From NCBI RefSeq assembly GCF_000373485.1, contig NZ_KB891575.1, forward strand, positions 864,168 through 928,167: DNA of 64,000 nucleotides. Reading direction: 5' to 3'. Shown in pieces: positions 8,117 to 16,866 of this stretch (within the stretch, counting starts at the first letter, position 1; every line of letters begins with the position of its first letter). The translations under genes were made by a program, and so were the position numbers. Below the pieces are notes generated by a model that was not told where the DNA came from, searched no databases, and worked only from the letters and a program-made list of their open reading frames with translations. The DNA comes from Dasania marina DSM 21967. GTDB taxonomy: Bacteria; Pseudomonadota; Gammaproteobacteria; Pseudomonadales; Dasaniaceae.

Positions 8117-9892
8117 TTAATGCTTTACCGCCGTTTGAGTATAGCTGTTTTTTATTTTGGCGCTGGGGCTGTAACTGTTGATGATGACTTTTGCGGTAAT
8201 TAAACCCAGCGGGATGTAGACCAATGCCCAACTAAAGCTGAGTAGGGCTTCGCCGGTAAGCCAGTTGATAGAACCGTCGGCCAATAACTCACCGCTGCCA
8301 GTTTGATACGGCAGCACATAAAAGTGGCTCATAATAAAAGGCATGGCACAGCCATACAGTATTAAGATGGCGGGGGCTAATAGGGTCGTCTTAACGGCTT
8401 TAAGGTCTACCTCTTGTGCGGGGGTGCGGTGCAAGCGCATTCTATACAACGCTTCCTTGCGGCTGACTTTGCCTAGCCTAGAGATAATAATAATGGTGCA
8501 TAGGCTCACGACGCTGCCAATTAATACCGGGTCTAGGTAACTGGGTAAATCAATAAAGCCAAAGGCTTGCAGGCCGGCGGGCACCACATTAAAGACAAAG
8601 CCCGTTGCCATGCCCCAAAAGGCGGCGCTTTCGGTAATGGTTTTGCTCCATACGCTCATAAGCGCCACCGGCCCCCATGAAGAGGTAAACACCGTGCCTA
8701 TAAACAGCATCAACCAAAAAATATTGGCGGGGAAGTAAAAACTAGCGACTAAAACAATGACGCCTATGGCTAGCATCACTCCACGGGTAAAGCGCAAACT
8801 CAAGGCCTCACTAGCTTCTTTATGCCTCACCATGTCATTACTGGCGCTAAAGCCTATTAGGGATAAAAAGGTAGAGGCTGAAGAGAGTGCTGCTGCCATG
8901 ATACCGGCCAGTAATAGCGCCCCTAAAAATTCAGGTACCATATTCTTGGCGGCCCAAATCATTGCGCTTTCGGCGGGCTCTATCTGCGGGTTGGTCAAGT
9001 TAATCAGCCCGCCGGCACCATAAATCATTAGCTGCAATACAATCACCGCCAGCGCAGCGTAAACCGAAGCGCGTATAACCACGTGCTCATTTTTGGCCAT
9101 TAAATGGCGGCTGGATTGCCAAGGGCTAACGGCATAGACCACGCTCCAGGCGATATCCAATATCAGTGTCCAGATTAAATAATCCATGGGGGTGGGCCAT
9201 TCAGTGCCGGGGCCAACCACGCCATGCCAAGAGGCTATGCCGGGCTTGCTTTCTAAACCACTGAGGTTTTCTATCGCAGCAGCAATACCGCCTAAATCGG
9301 TAACGATAAAACTAATGAAAAACACCGTGGCAACAGCGAATAATAAAAACATAAGGGTGTCAGTAAGTATGACCCCCTGCGAGCCTGAATACATAGTGAA
9401 TAGGGTGTAGCTCACCCAGGCGATTAATAGGCTTTGGGTAAAGCTGAGGTTGGTAAGGTCAGAGAGCAGCAGCGCCGCCCCTTGGGTGACCACTAGTAAA
9501 TAACCCCCTAGGGCGACAATAATGGTTAAACCAGAAATTTGTTGCACCCGGTGGCTGTTAAAGCGCCGGCCAAAAAAGTCGGCTACGGTAGGCGCGCGGC
9601 TGCGGCGCAGGTAGCGGCCAAATAATAGCGCGCCATAAATATAGCCGGTGCAGGCTACCGCGGGCATTAACAAATAGGGTCCCATTTGGCCGCTATAGGT
9701 AAAGCCAGCTTCGCCTAAAAAAATTGTGGAGCTGAATACACTGGCCACCAGGGTGCCCACTATTAATAACGTGGGCGCGCGCCTGCCCGCGACAAAGTAA
9801 TCATCCAAATGTTTGATATTGCGACCAGCAAAACTACCTATAGCGACAAAGATGATTATGCTAATGGCAATAGTGAGGGTAAATATATCCAA
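8117..9892 (-). CDS. Sodium:solute symporter (SSS family), copy 1 of tandem pair
   Basis: A 591-residue paralogue of the following gene, with the same 13-helix architecture and conserved blocks: DDYFVAGRRAPTLLIVGTL, RYLRRSRAPTVADFFGRRF, PWQSSRHLMAKNEHVVIRA and ALLLAGIMAAALSSASTF. Differences are spread through the sequence, so both copies look functional and may have diverged in specificity or affinity. It is the first gene of the pair on the minus strand, so the promoter should lie upstream of 9892. Confidence 0.9.
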   Translation of the reverse strand: MDIFTLTIAISIIIFVAIGSFAGRNIKHLDDYFVAGRRAPTLLIVGTLVASVFSSTIFLGEAGFTYSGQMGPYLLMPAVACTGYIYGALLFGRYLRRSRAPTVADFFGRRFNSHRVQQISGLTIIVALGGYLLVVTQGAALLLSDLTNLSFTQSLLIAWVSYTLFTMYSGSQGVILTDTLMFLLFAVATVFFISFIVTDLGGIAAAIENLSGLESKPGIASWHGVVGPGTEWPTPMDYLIWTLILDIAWSVVYAVSPWQSSRHLMAKNEHVVIRASVYAALAVIVLQLMIYGAGGLINLTNPQIEPAESAMIWAAKNMVPEFLGALLLAGIMAAALSSASTFLSLIGFSASNDMVRHKEASEALSLRFTRGVMLAIGVIVLVASFYFPANIFWLMLFIGTVFTSSWGPVALMSVWSKTITESAAFWGMATGFVFNVVPAGLQAFGFIDLPSYLDPVLIGSVVSLCTIIIISRLGKVSRKEALYRMRLHRTPAQEVDLKAVKTTLLAPAILILYGCAMPFIMSHFYVLPYQTGSGELLADGSINWLTGEALLSFSWALVYIPLGLITAKVIINSYSPSAKIKNSYTQTAVKH

Positions 9893-10015
9893 GAGATAAC
9901 CTTTTATTATTTTTGAGAGGGTAAGTAACTTGCTACAGCGCAGTTTATAACAAGTTGCTGCGGTAAACTGTTGAGCGCAACGTCAATTTGTCAGCTACTG
10001 TCATCTGCCTTTTTG

Positions 10016-10493
10016 CTATTGCGTTAGGGCCTTAGTAAACACCCTTTCTGTGGGCTGGTAGCCTATAGCCTGATAAAAGTCACTAGCGCTGGTATTGCAG
10101 GCCAAGCTGGATACTTTAATAGTTGTTAAGCCTAGCGTTTTACAGTGTTGCTCCGCTTGCCGCATAAGCTGCTGTGCCAATCCCTGCCGACGATGGGTGC
10201 GGGCAACCACTAAATCGGCGACATAGCCATAGCGTTTGTACTCGGGGTAAATATGCTGCGCGTCGGCGTCTTCTTCATCTAGGTAAACGCTAAGGCTTGG
10301 ATACCGTCTATAGCTAAATAAATAGCGCCGTGGTTTTGCTGGAATGACCTATTAAATAATTAAGGTGCGCTTCAGCGACAGCGCTGCCCGTAGGAATCAA
10401 CTCAGGGCATAGCTGGTGTTCGTGATCTTGCAGCTCAGCCATTAATGCTATAGCTGCGTAATAATATTCTTCTTGGTATCGAATAATATCCAT
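10016..10493 (-). pseudogene. GNAT-family N-acetyltransferase, broken by two frameshifts
   Basis: Reading from ATG at 10493 gives MDIIRYQEEYYYAAIALM and continues to ATGSAVAEAH-like residues, but then meets a stop. Continuity needs a shift near the T-run at 10334-10337 (giving GAIYLAIDGIQALA) and a second shift near 10285-10295 (giving YLDEEDADAQHIYPEYKRYG). The final frame carries the acetyl-CoA-binding loop RRQGLAQQLM and NTSASDFYQAIGYQP. Together these make a normal-length GNAT acetyltransferase split over three frames. Either the gene is dead or the sequence has errors at two places. The last intact piece could at most encode 64 residues. Confidence 0.8.
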
Positions 10494-10568
10494 ATTATTT
10501 TTAATGAAATAGTTAGAGGATAAATATAGAGCAACAAAGCTTTGCAGTGTACGACTTTATTATTAATG

Positions 10569-10946
10569 CTAGCTTAATACATGGCTGCTAATAATTTTAT
10601 TAAAGCTGACTAAGTCAAAATCGCCATTTATTTCAAAGCGTACTTTGCCAACCTCGCTAACATATAATTCAATTTCACAATCTAAATCCAGCGTGCCGGA
10701 GGTTTCTACCGAGAAGCAGTGAATTTTGCTATAGGGTATGGATGTGAAATCTACCTTGGAGCCGGTGAGCCCCTGCACATTGACGGCAATAATACGCTTA
10801 TTGGTAAAAACCACTTGATCCCTAACGGTTTTAAATGTGGCGAAAATAGCCTCGCCATCTATAAGAAAGCTAGGTATATGTTGATGAGCCTTATCGTTGG
10901 CAATAGGCTTAAGCTTAAATATTTCTGACTTGTCAAAATCTATCAT
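10569..10946 (-). CDS. Bacterial PH-domain protein (YvbH/bPH_1-like)
   Basis: A 125-residue protein that is almost entirely one bacterial pleckstrin-homology domain: VVFTNKRIIAVNVQGLTGSK in the middle, followed by IPYSKIHCFSVETSG and a C-terminal strand-helix. These domains occur as small oligomeric rings in bacteria; ligands are mostly unknown. No signal peptide or membrane helix is seen. It lies 13 bases downstream of the TonB-like lipoprotein gene on the same strand. Confidence 0.8.
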   Translation of the reverse strand: MIDFDKSEIFKLKPIANDKAHQHIPSFLIDGEAIFATFKTVRDQVVFTNKRIIAVNVQGLTGSKVDFTSIPYSKIHCFSVETSGTLDLDCEIELYVSEVGKVRFEINGDFDLVSFNKIISSHVLS

Positions 10947-10959
10947 GATTTTTCCGTTG

Positions 10960-11448
10960 TTAAGATTTAATATGATTATCTTTAACCGCGCAGCTATATT
11001 TTAACTTAGTTAAGAGGTGTTCAAATTGCCTGCTAGTTAGATTAGTGTATTCGTTAAAGAATGTGAAAATATAATTGCTAATAACAGGTTTTCTGTCTGC
11101 ATTAGTATCAGCCGGGGTAAAAGTAAACTGTTTAATAGTTTTGATTGCGGCTTTATGAAATCGTTTGCTGATATTGGTGGTGGCTTTTATTACTTTTGGG
11201 TTGTGTACTAATCCATCTTCTCCAATGATAAAGGCAACGTTAATACAGTTTGATTTTTTGATATCTCTATTTAATTGAGGGTTATTGAGTTTTGCAATTA
11301 TACTGTGCTGCCAATATTTTGGAAGTTCATCAATGCTGACAGCAATAGCTGCCGTTGTAATAGGGTCGTTTTCTATAATGAGCGATTTGTCACTATGGCC
11401 TGCACAACCTATAATCAACAAGCTTAAAAAGAGGCTAAAATATTTCAT
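10960..11448 (-). CDS. Lipoprotein with TonB C-terminal-like domain
   Basis: A 162-residue protein beginning MKYFSLFLSLLIIGCAGHSDK, read as a short lysine n-region, a hydrophobic core and a lipobox LIIGC, so Cys15 is probably lipidated. Residues of about 55-135 resemble the C-terminal domain of TonB (VAFIIGEDGLVHNPKVIKAT and FTFTPADTNADRKPV). Standalone lipoproteins with this domain are common in marine gammaproteobacteria, but their role is not established. The gene is between the TPR-sulfotransferase and the PH-domain gene, all on the minus strand. Confidence 0.75.
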   Translation of the reverse strand: MKYFSLFLSLLIIGCAGHSDKSLIIENDPITTAAIAVSIDELPKYWQHSIIAKLNNPQLNRDIKKSNCINVAFIIGEDGLVHNPKVIKATTNISKRFHKAAIKTIKQFTFTPADTNADRKPVISNYIFTFFNEYTNLTSRQFEHLLTKLKYSCAVKDNHIKS

Positions 11449-11478
11449 TGTTATTCATCCTTGAATTACTAATAAGGG

Positions 11479-13497
11479 TTATTTTGGTAAAGGGTAACTA
11501 TCAATCATATCACCAAGGTGTTCTTTTAAGGTATCCAAATAAGGCTCAAAGTTTTTCCATTGTTCTAGACCACCCTTATAAATAGGTTGCCTAACCTGCT
11601 CAGAGCTTGGTGTTCTAACGGAACGCTCCGTTTCATGGAAGCTTAAACAGGCTTCTTCAAAGGGAAGCTCACAGTAGTCTAGTATGCGTCGTACCTGCGT
11701 TTCTAAATCGTCAACCACATGCTCATAATGAACGCGTAATACCCTGCCGGGTAAAACTTTATCCCAGTGGTCCATTAATGCTACATAGCCTTTGTAATAG
11801 CGAGCAACTTCCTCAAGGCCACAGGTGAATTCCTGACCATCGGCAAATAGTTGTTTGAAACCGCTAAAGCAACAGGCCATGGGGTGGCGTCTAGCATCAA
11901 TGATTTTAGCGTTGGGGAACATGGTATGGATTAAGCCAATATGGCGGAAGTTATTGGGCATTTTATCAATAAAATACGGAGCGTCTTGCCTAAAGCATTG
12001 AGTCTCGCGAATAAAGTCATCGGCGAATTGGATGAACTGCTCATTGCTGAGCTCGGTTAATATTTGTGGGTAAAGGCTCTCCTCATTGTGCATGCGCCGG
12101 CCATTGAGCTTGTGAGCTAAGGCTATAATATTGGGAAGCTCCATGGTGCCGTCTACTTGCGAATGCGAGGCTAGTATTTGCTCCAATAGCGTTGAGCCTA
12201 CTCTGGGTAGGCCTACGATAAATATAGGGTCCTTACGAGAGCTGCCATAGCCTTGTGTTTTATCAAAAAACGCTTGGTTGCAAATTTGGCTTTGTTTTTT
12301 AAGAGCGTCATCAACTACGTCAGCACTATAGCGTAGCTGGCTTTTTTTAAGTTGATTGCCTTGCTCGTAAAATTGGAACGATTGCTGGTAATCTTTTCTG
12401 TCTTCGTAGGCTTTACCTAACGCAAAACACATATGAAACTTATCGGCTAAAGCCGTGCTGGCTTGTTCGATAAACGTTTTCATTTTATCAATTTCTTCAT
12501 CAGTAAAATGGTAGGTTTTTAAGTTAGCTAAACTCCAATAGGCATCGCCAAAGTCTGGCCTGGCTTTATAGGCGTTTTTATAAGCATGTATTCCCTCTTC
12601 TACACGCCCTATAGTTTTTAAAGCGTGACCTACCATAAGATGTGGCATTTCTAGTTGCGGGTTTTTCTCTATAACCTTGGCATAAATATCAAGGGCCGAT
12701 TCGTGTCTGCCTAGTGAGACATATTGGCCTGCTAGCGATGTTTCAAAAGCAAGGTTTCCTGGATATTTTTCACAAAGCTCTGTTGCCTGTTGCAAGGCCT
12801 GTTCGAATTTTTGTCGCTTGTGTAATATAGTGACGTAATCGTGTTTAGCTAACCAGTTGTCAGGTTCAAATTTAACGCAGTTTTCTAATAAAAATTCTGC
12901 ATCGTCGTAGACATATTGGCGCATGCCAAGGTCAGCCAGTAGTCGCATGCCCTCAACGTTAGTTTTGTTTTTCTTTAAAAACAAACGGCAAATTTTTTCT
13001 GCTTGGTAGAGTTTCTCTTCTTGTATGAGCGAGCTTACAGTGAGCAACTCTTTTGGCAGCTTGGATAAGCGCTGATATTCTGACTCAGCAAGGTTTAAGC
13101 CTCGTTGGTTTTTATCTAATCGATAGAGCTGAATAAGCTCACGCCATGAGGCGTGTAAAGCTGGGTTATGTTTAACTGCCTGTTCAAAGGCAACAAGGGC
13201 CTCTTGAGGTGAAGCTGTTATTTTTAAATTATGTCCCTGTTCCTGATAGGCACGGCCATAACTCGGGTTGATACTCAGTAATTTAGATAGCGTGTCAAGT
13301 GATTGCAGTGGTTGCTTGAGATAGCGTTGGCAAACAGCTATTAAATATAGAATGTCGATATTTGTTGGTGATTGCTTGATTAATTCCTGGCCAGCCAATA
13401 AAGATTCTTGTAGCTTGCCAGTCTGTAGCAGTTGTTGTGCTTTTGCTAATGCTGAGCTTATATCGGTATTTTTTTCTTGATTGGTTACATCATTCAT
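11479..13497 (-). CDS. TPR-repeat sulfotransferase
   Basis: A 672-residue protein. The first roughly 400 residues are tandem tetratricopeptide repeats (for example AYQEQGHNLKITASPQEALVAFEQA in pieces, and ALDIYAKVIEKNPQLEMPHLMVG). The C-terminal 260 residues form a sulfotransferase domain with the PAPS-binding loop PIFIVGLPRVGSTLLEQIL, then ELPNIIALA and the later DARRHPMACCFSGFKQLF segment. It would transfer sulfuryl groups from PAPS to an unidentified substrate, with the TPR part docking a partner protein. No signal peptide is seen. It directly follows a TonB-dependent receptor gene, separated by a terminator-like hairpin, an association often found in this group of bacteria. Confidence 0.9.
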   Translation of the reverse strand: MNDVTNQEKNTDISSALAKAQQLLQTGKLQESLLAGQELIKQSPTNIDILYLIAVCQRYLKQPLQSLDTLSKLLSINPSYGRAYQEQGHNLKITASPQEALVAFEQAVKHNPALHASWRELIQLYRLDKNQRGLNLAESEYQRLSKLPKELLTVSSLIQEEKLYQAEKICRLFLKKNKTNVEGMRLLADLGMRQYVYDDAEFLLENCVKFEPDNWLAKHDYVTILHKRQKFEQALQQATELCEKYPGNLAFETSLAGQYVSLGRHESALDIYAKVIEKNPQLEMPHLMVGHALKTIGRVEEGIHAYKNAYKARPDFGDAYWSLANLKTYHFTDEEIDKMKTFIEQASTALADKFHMCFALGKAYEDRKDYQQSFQFYEQGNQLKKSQLRYSADVVDDALKKQSQICNQAFFDKTQGYGSSRKDPIFIVGLPRVGSTLLEQILASHSQVDGTMELPNIIALAHKLNGRRMHNEESLYPQILTELSNEQFIQFADDFIRETQCFRQDAPYFIDKMPNNFRHIGLIHTMFPNAKIIDARRHPMACCFSGFKQLFADGQEFTCGLEEVARYYKGYVALMDHWDKVLPGRVLRVHYEHVVDDLETQVRRILDYCELPFEEACLSFHETERSVRTPSSEQVRQPIYKGGLEQWKNFEPYLDTLKEHLGDMIDSYPLPK

Positions 13498-13571
13498 ATA
13501 GTTATACTTTTAGCTTATAAAGCTTTTATTATTCCTAGGGCCTGACTCTTATACTATAAGGGCTAGGGCCT

Positions 13572-13605
13572 AAAAAAAAGGGGTAACCGCAATGGCTACC
13601 CCTTT
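13572..13605 (-). terminator. Intrinsic terminator of the TonB-dependent receptor gene
   Basis: A 9-base stem (AAAGGGGTA / TACCCCTTT) with a run of eight A on the plus strand, read as T after the stem on the minus strand. It lies just past the receptor stop codon. Confidence 0.8.
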
Positions 13606-13628
13606 ATATAGATTTAAATGTCTATAAG

Positions 13629-16013
13629 TTAAAAATCATAAGCCATGCGTACGCCTACGGTACGTGGTCTGTTAGTTGTTACACGTAATTGTGAATCTAA
13701 GGAGTTAATAAATAACTCAGCACGCTCATCGGTAAGGTTTTCAAAAAATAGCTCAAGGCCGATAGAATCGTTTAGCTGCATACCTAGGGATGCATCCACG
13801 CCTATATAGGAGTCTTGTTTATAGCGATTTGCAGCTACGATAGAGCTGTATTGCTCATCGGTATAGGAATAGACAAGCTGACCATAAGGTGAATATTGAG
13901 AGTCGCTCATTTCATAGCGTGCTCTTAAGGTATATTGCACCTCAGGGGCTAGCGCTAGCTGTTCACCCTTTTCGATGAATAGCAGGTTGCCGCCAGGGGT
14001 GCCATCATCAGTTAGCGTGGGGGCTAAAGCCATTTCTGAGTCATTCCATGAAAAAGAAGCGAATAGCGTTAATTCATCGGTGGCAGCGTAGCTAATATCA
14101 CCCTCTACACCCCATATTTCAGCGTCTGCAGCGTTGGAAACGAATGTGAGTACGCCAAAGTTGGCAATATCCAATACGCCAATCTGCATGTCTTTCCAGT
14201 CAACATGATAGAGCGCACCGTTAATGCGTAAGCTGCCATCTAGCATGTCCAGTTTCCAGCCTATTTCTTGGCTGGTTACTTCATCGGATTTGTAGCTTTC
14301 AGGAACGCCTGCTGCACGGTTAAATCCGCCAGGGCGGAAGCCTTCTGAATAGGTGTAGTAAAGCAGTACGTCATCAGCAGGCGTTAATTCAACCGTTACT
14401 TTAAAAACGTCACCGTGCTCTTTACCAGGGGCAACATCTTGTAGAATCTCGTCATAGTTTCTACCGTAGTCGCCGTCATCTCTGGAAGCAAAGCTGGATG
14501 AGCCTACTAAATCGTATTCGATATCGTAGTAACGATAACCAACGGTTGCCGATAAAAAGTTAGGTACAACGTCGTAACTAATTTCACCAAAGGCTGCTAA
14601 TTGCTCTTCGCTACGCGTTGCATCGTTAATAAAAGTGGTGCCAGCAGGTCTTAACCCTGATTTAAACTGTGTGGCTGTAGATAGTGGTGCGTTGCGGAAT
14701 AAGCCCGCGCCTATGGAGCCCGGAATAACAAACTGTGTATCTACAGAGGTTTCAGAGTCATCGTAGTAGATGCCGGCAACTGTGTTAAGGCGCTCGCCTA
14801 TATAGCTAAAGCGAAATTCATGAGTTTGGCGGGTGTTTTCAACTAAGCTATCAACGCTTTGGGTAGGGTCACCACAAACGGTATATGTGGGGTAATTACA
14901 GATATAATAAGCGGCGTAGCTACCTATAGCGGTGTAGCCTGTGTAGTCATAGTTGCTGTTAACTTCGCGATCTAAGTAAGAGCCTGCATACACTAAGTCG
15001 AAGTCGTCAATATGGCCGTTAATCGTTACACCATATTGTTGAAATTTATCTTCGTTTTGATCGGGGGAGAAGCGAATAACTTCTAAATCGCCTACACCTT
15101 TGCTATTAGGATCTAACTCTTCAATGAAGTTGGGTGAATGGTCAAATACACCATCAACGTCTAGTTTTTGATTCATGTATTGAAACAATGCATCCCAATC
15201 ATCGTTTATAGACAAGGCTACGCCTAAGCGGGCACCGGTATAAACAGTTTCGTTAAAATCGTCTTCAACCAACCTTGAGTTGTTAACCGTTTCTGCTATG
15301 GCGCCAGTTGGGAAAGCAAGGTCATTTTCATTAAAGGTTCTTTCACCATAAACGTTGTCTATATACCCACCTTTAGTCACCCGGTAGCCAACAAGACGGG
15401 CGGCTAGCTTGTCCTCAATTAGCGGCAAGTTAACAACGCCTTCAAAACTATGGCTTTCAGAGCCATCTTTAGTGGTTGATAAACTTACATCAACCCCGCC
15501 AGAAAACTCATTGAGCTGAGGCTTATTAGTAATCAAACGCACGGTACCGGCCTGTGAGCTGGCGCCAAATAAAGTACCTTGTGGTCCTGGTAATACTTCC
15601 ACACGTTCAAGGTCGGCGGCGTATACGTCTAGGTTACGGCCTGTAGAACTAACTGGTTGCTCATCTAGGTATAGCGCTACGTTAGGTACCGGCGCGCCTA
15701 TCTCTACCGAGGTTTGGTCTGAGGAGTCGGTGGCCATACCACGTATAAAAATAGTGGATTGACCGGGCCCGCGGCCGCCGGCATTTACGCCAGGTAGATA
15801 CTTGATGTAATCATCAAAGTTGGTGATGTTGAGCTGTTCTAGCTTTTCCTCACCCATCGCCTGCACGGATATAGCAACATCCTGCATGCTTTCAAAGCTT
15901 TTAGTGGAGGTAACAACAACTTCTTCTAAGTAGCCCGCTGCGTGGCTATGAGCCGCGGCGGTAGTTGCTGTTGCGAGTAAAACGGCCTGAGCAATTTTAT
16001 TTCGACGGAACAT
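13629..16013 (-). CDS. TonB-dependent outer-membrane receptor
   Basis: A 794-residue protein with an N-terminal signal peptide (VLLATATTAAAHSHA, cleavage near residue 26), a TonB box-like stretch EEVVVTST, a plug domain (about 45-160, with VEVLPGPQGTLFGASSQAG) and a long beta-barrel ending in the terminal phenylalanine of GVRMAYDF. The barrel has the many aromatic, alternating strands and the 'LYYTYSEGFRPGGFN' signature of the large FecA/BtuB-like family. Substrate is unknown. The next minus-strand gene is the TPR-sulfotransferase; upstream are the ureohydrolase remnant and catabolic genes, so it may import a substrate for them. Confidence 0.93.
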   Translation of the reverse strand: MFRRNKIAQAVLLATATTAAAHSHAAGYLEEVVVTSTKSFESMQDVAISVQAMGEEKLEQLNITNFDDYIKYLPGVNAGGRGPGQSTIFIRGMATDSSDQTSVEIGAPVPNVALYLDEQPVSSTGRNLDVYAADLERVEVLPGPQGTLFGASSQAGTVRLITNKPQLNEFSGGVDVSLSTTKDGSESHSFEGVVNLPLIEDKLAARLVGYRVTKGGYIDNVYGERTFNENDLAFPTGAIAETVNNSRLVEDDFNETVYTGARLGVALSINDDWDALFQYMNQKLDVDGVFDHSPNFIEELDPNSKGVGDLEVIRFSPDQNEDKFQQYGVTINGHIDDFDLVYAGSYLDREVNSNYDYTGYTAIGSYAAYYICNYPTYTVCGDPTQSVDSLVENTRQTHEFRFSYIGERLNTVAGIYYDDSETSVDTQFVIPGSIGAGLFRNAPLSTATQFKSGLRPAGTTFINDATRSEEQLAAFGEISYDVVPNFLSATVGYRYYDIEYDLVGSSSFASRDDGDYGRNYDEILQDVAPGKEHGDVFKVTVELTPADDVLLYYTYSEGFRPGGFNRAAGVPESYKSDEVTSQEIGWKLDMLDGSLRINGALYHVDWKDMQIGVLDIANFGVLTFVSNAADAEIWGVEGDISYAATDELTLFASFSWNDSEMALAPTLTDDGTPGGNLLFIEKGEQLALAPEVQYTLRARYEMSDSQYSPYGQLVYSYTDEQYSSIVAANRYKQDSYIGVDASLGMQLNDSIGLELFFENLTDERAELFINSLDSQLRVTTNRPRTVGVRMAYDF

Positions 16014-16210
16014 AATGTGATCCCCTTGTAATAGTGATAAGGCTTTTTACCGCTCGCAGACGTACTGTTATCGAATAATGCGAGAAGGTGGAAGGCTTTT
16101 ATTTCTATTTAGTATGTAAAAGTGCTTTATTAGTTATTATTTATAACACTTGAATAGTAACTAACATCGGAGCGCAATTAATATAAGCAGAATGTAAAAG
16201 TTTGTTCGAT

Positions 16211-16838
16211 TTAATAAACAAAAGTAGCAGGCAAGCATCGTAAATGCGAAGTTTTACCGATTAAAAGGTGATAGGCATAAAAAACCGGCCGATGGCTAAA
16301 AATCCTGACCGGTAAAACCACCAATAATGAGGAAGTGAAAATACCTTGCGGTGACTGTTGTACGGGCTGACTAGTGGCAAATAAGCACAATAAATCCAGC
16401 GCTATGGAGGCACCTGCTAAAGCGGCCATCTCGCTAACATCATAGGCAGGGGTCACTTCGACTAAGACCATACCCACCAAGTTGATGCCCTGCAGGCCGC
16501 GAACAATATGTAGGGCTTGGTGAGTGGATAGGCCCCCTACCACCGGTGTGCCGGTGCCAGGGGGCATAGCAGGGGTCTAGGCAGTCTATATCGAAGGTGA
16601 GGTAGCAGGGGGTGTCGCCGACTATGTCTTGAATCACGGCGGCAGTTTTTGCTATGCCGTTATCGTGTATCCATTTGGCGTTAAAGCCGTGGCTGTCGGG
16701 GTTGGTCATACGCATATCTACGTAGGCTGACGTCGCGGGGTTGATTAGGCCCTGCGGCGGCGTGGTAAACAGGGTGCCGTGACCTATGCGGCCGTCTTCG
16801 CCCTCCCAGATGTGGCTGTGAGCATCGCAATAACAACG
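16211..16838 (-). pseudogene. Agmatinase/guanidinobutyrase-type ureohydrolase remnant
   Basis: The minus strand carries the last part of a manganese ureohydrolase with two lesions. The first half of the family is missing: the remnant begins near DAHSHIWEGE at about 16826 and an in-frame stop lies just upstream. A frameshift at the run of five G (16560-16564) splits [10 protein letters not shown] from [18 protein letters not shown] and [14 protein letters not shown]. The first motif reads DAHSH where the metal-binding motif is normally DAHxD. The last 40 or so residues before 16211 look like read-through. The catalytic protein cannot be made as it stands. Confidence 0.85.
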
Positions 16839-16866
16839 CTATGTTAGCTAGGGTGATAAAATAAAA

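Noticed and set aside
9988..10004. Pho-box-like TTGTCAG...CTGTCAT between the symporters and the GNAT remnant
   Set aside because: The half-sites have a 10-base, not 11-base, period and no phosphate gene is near.
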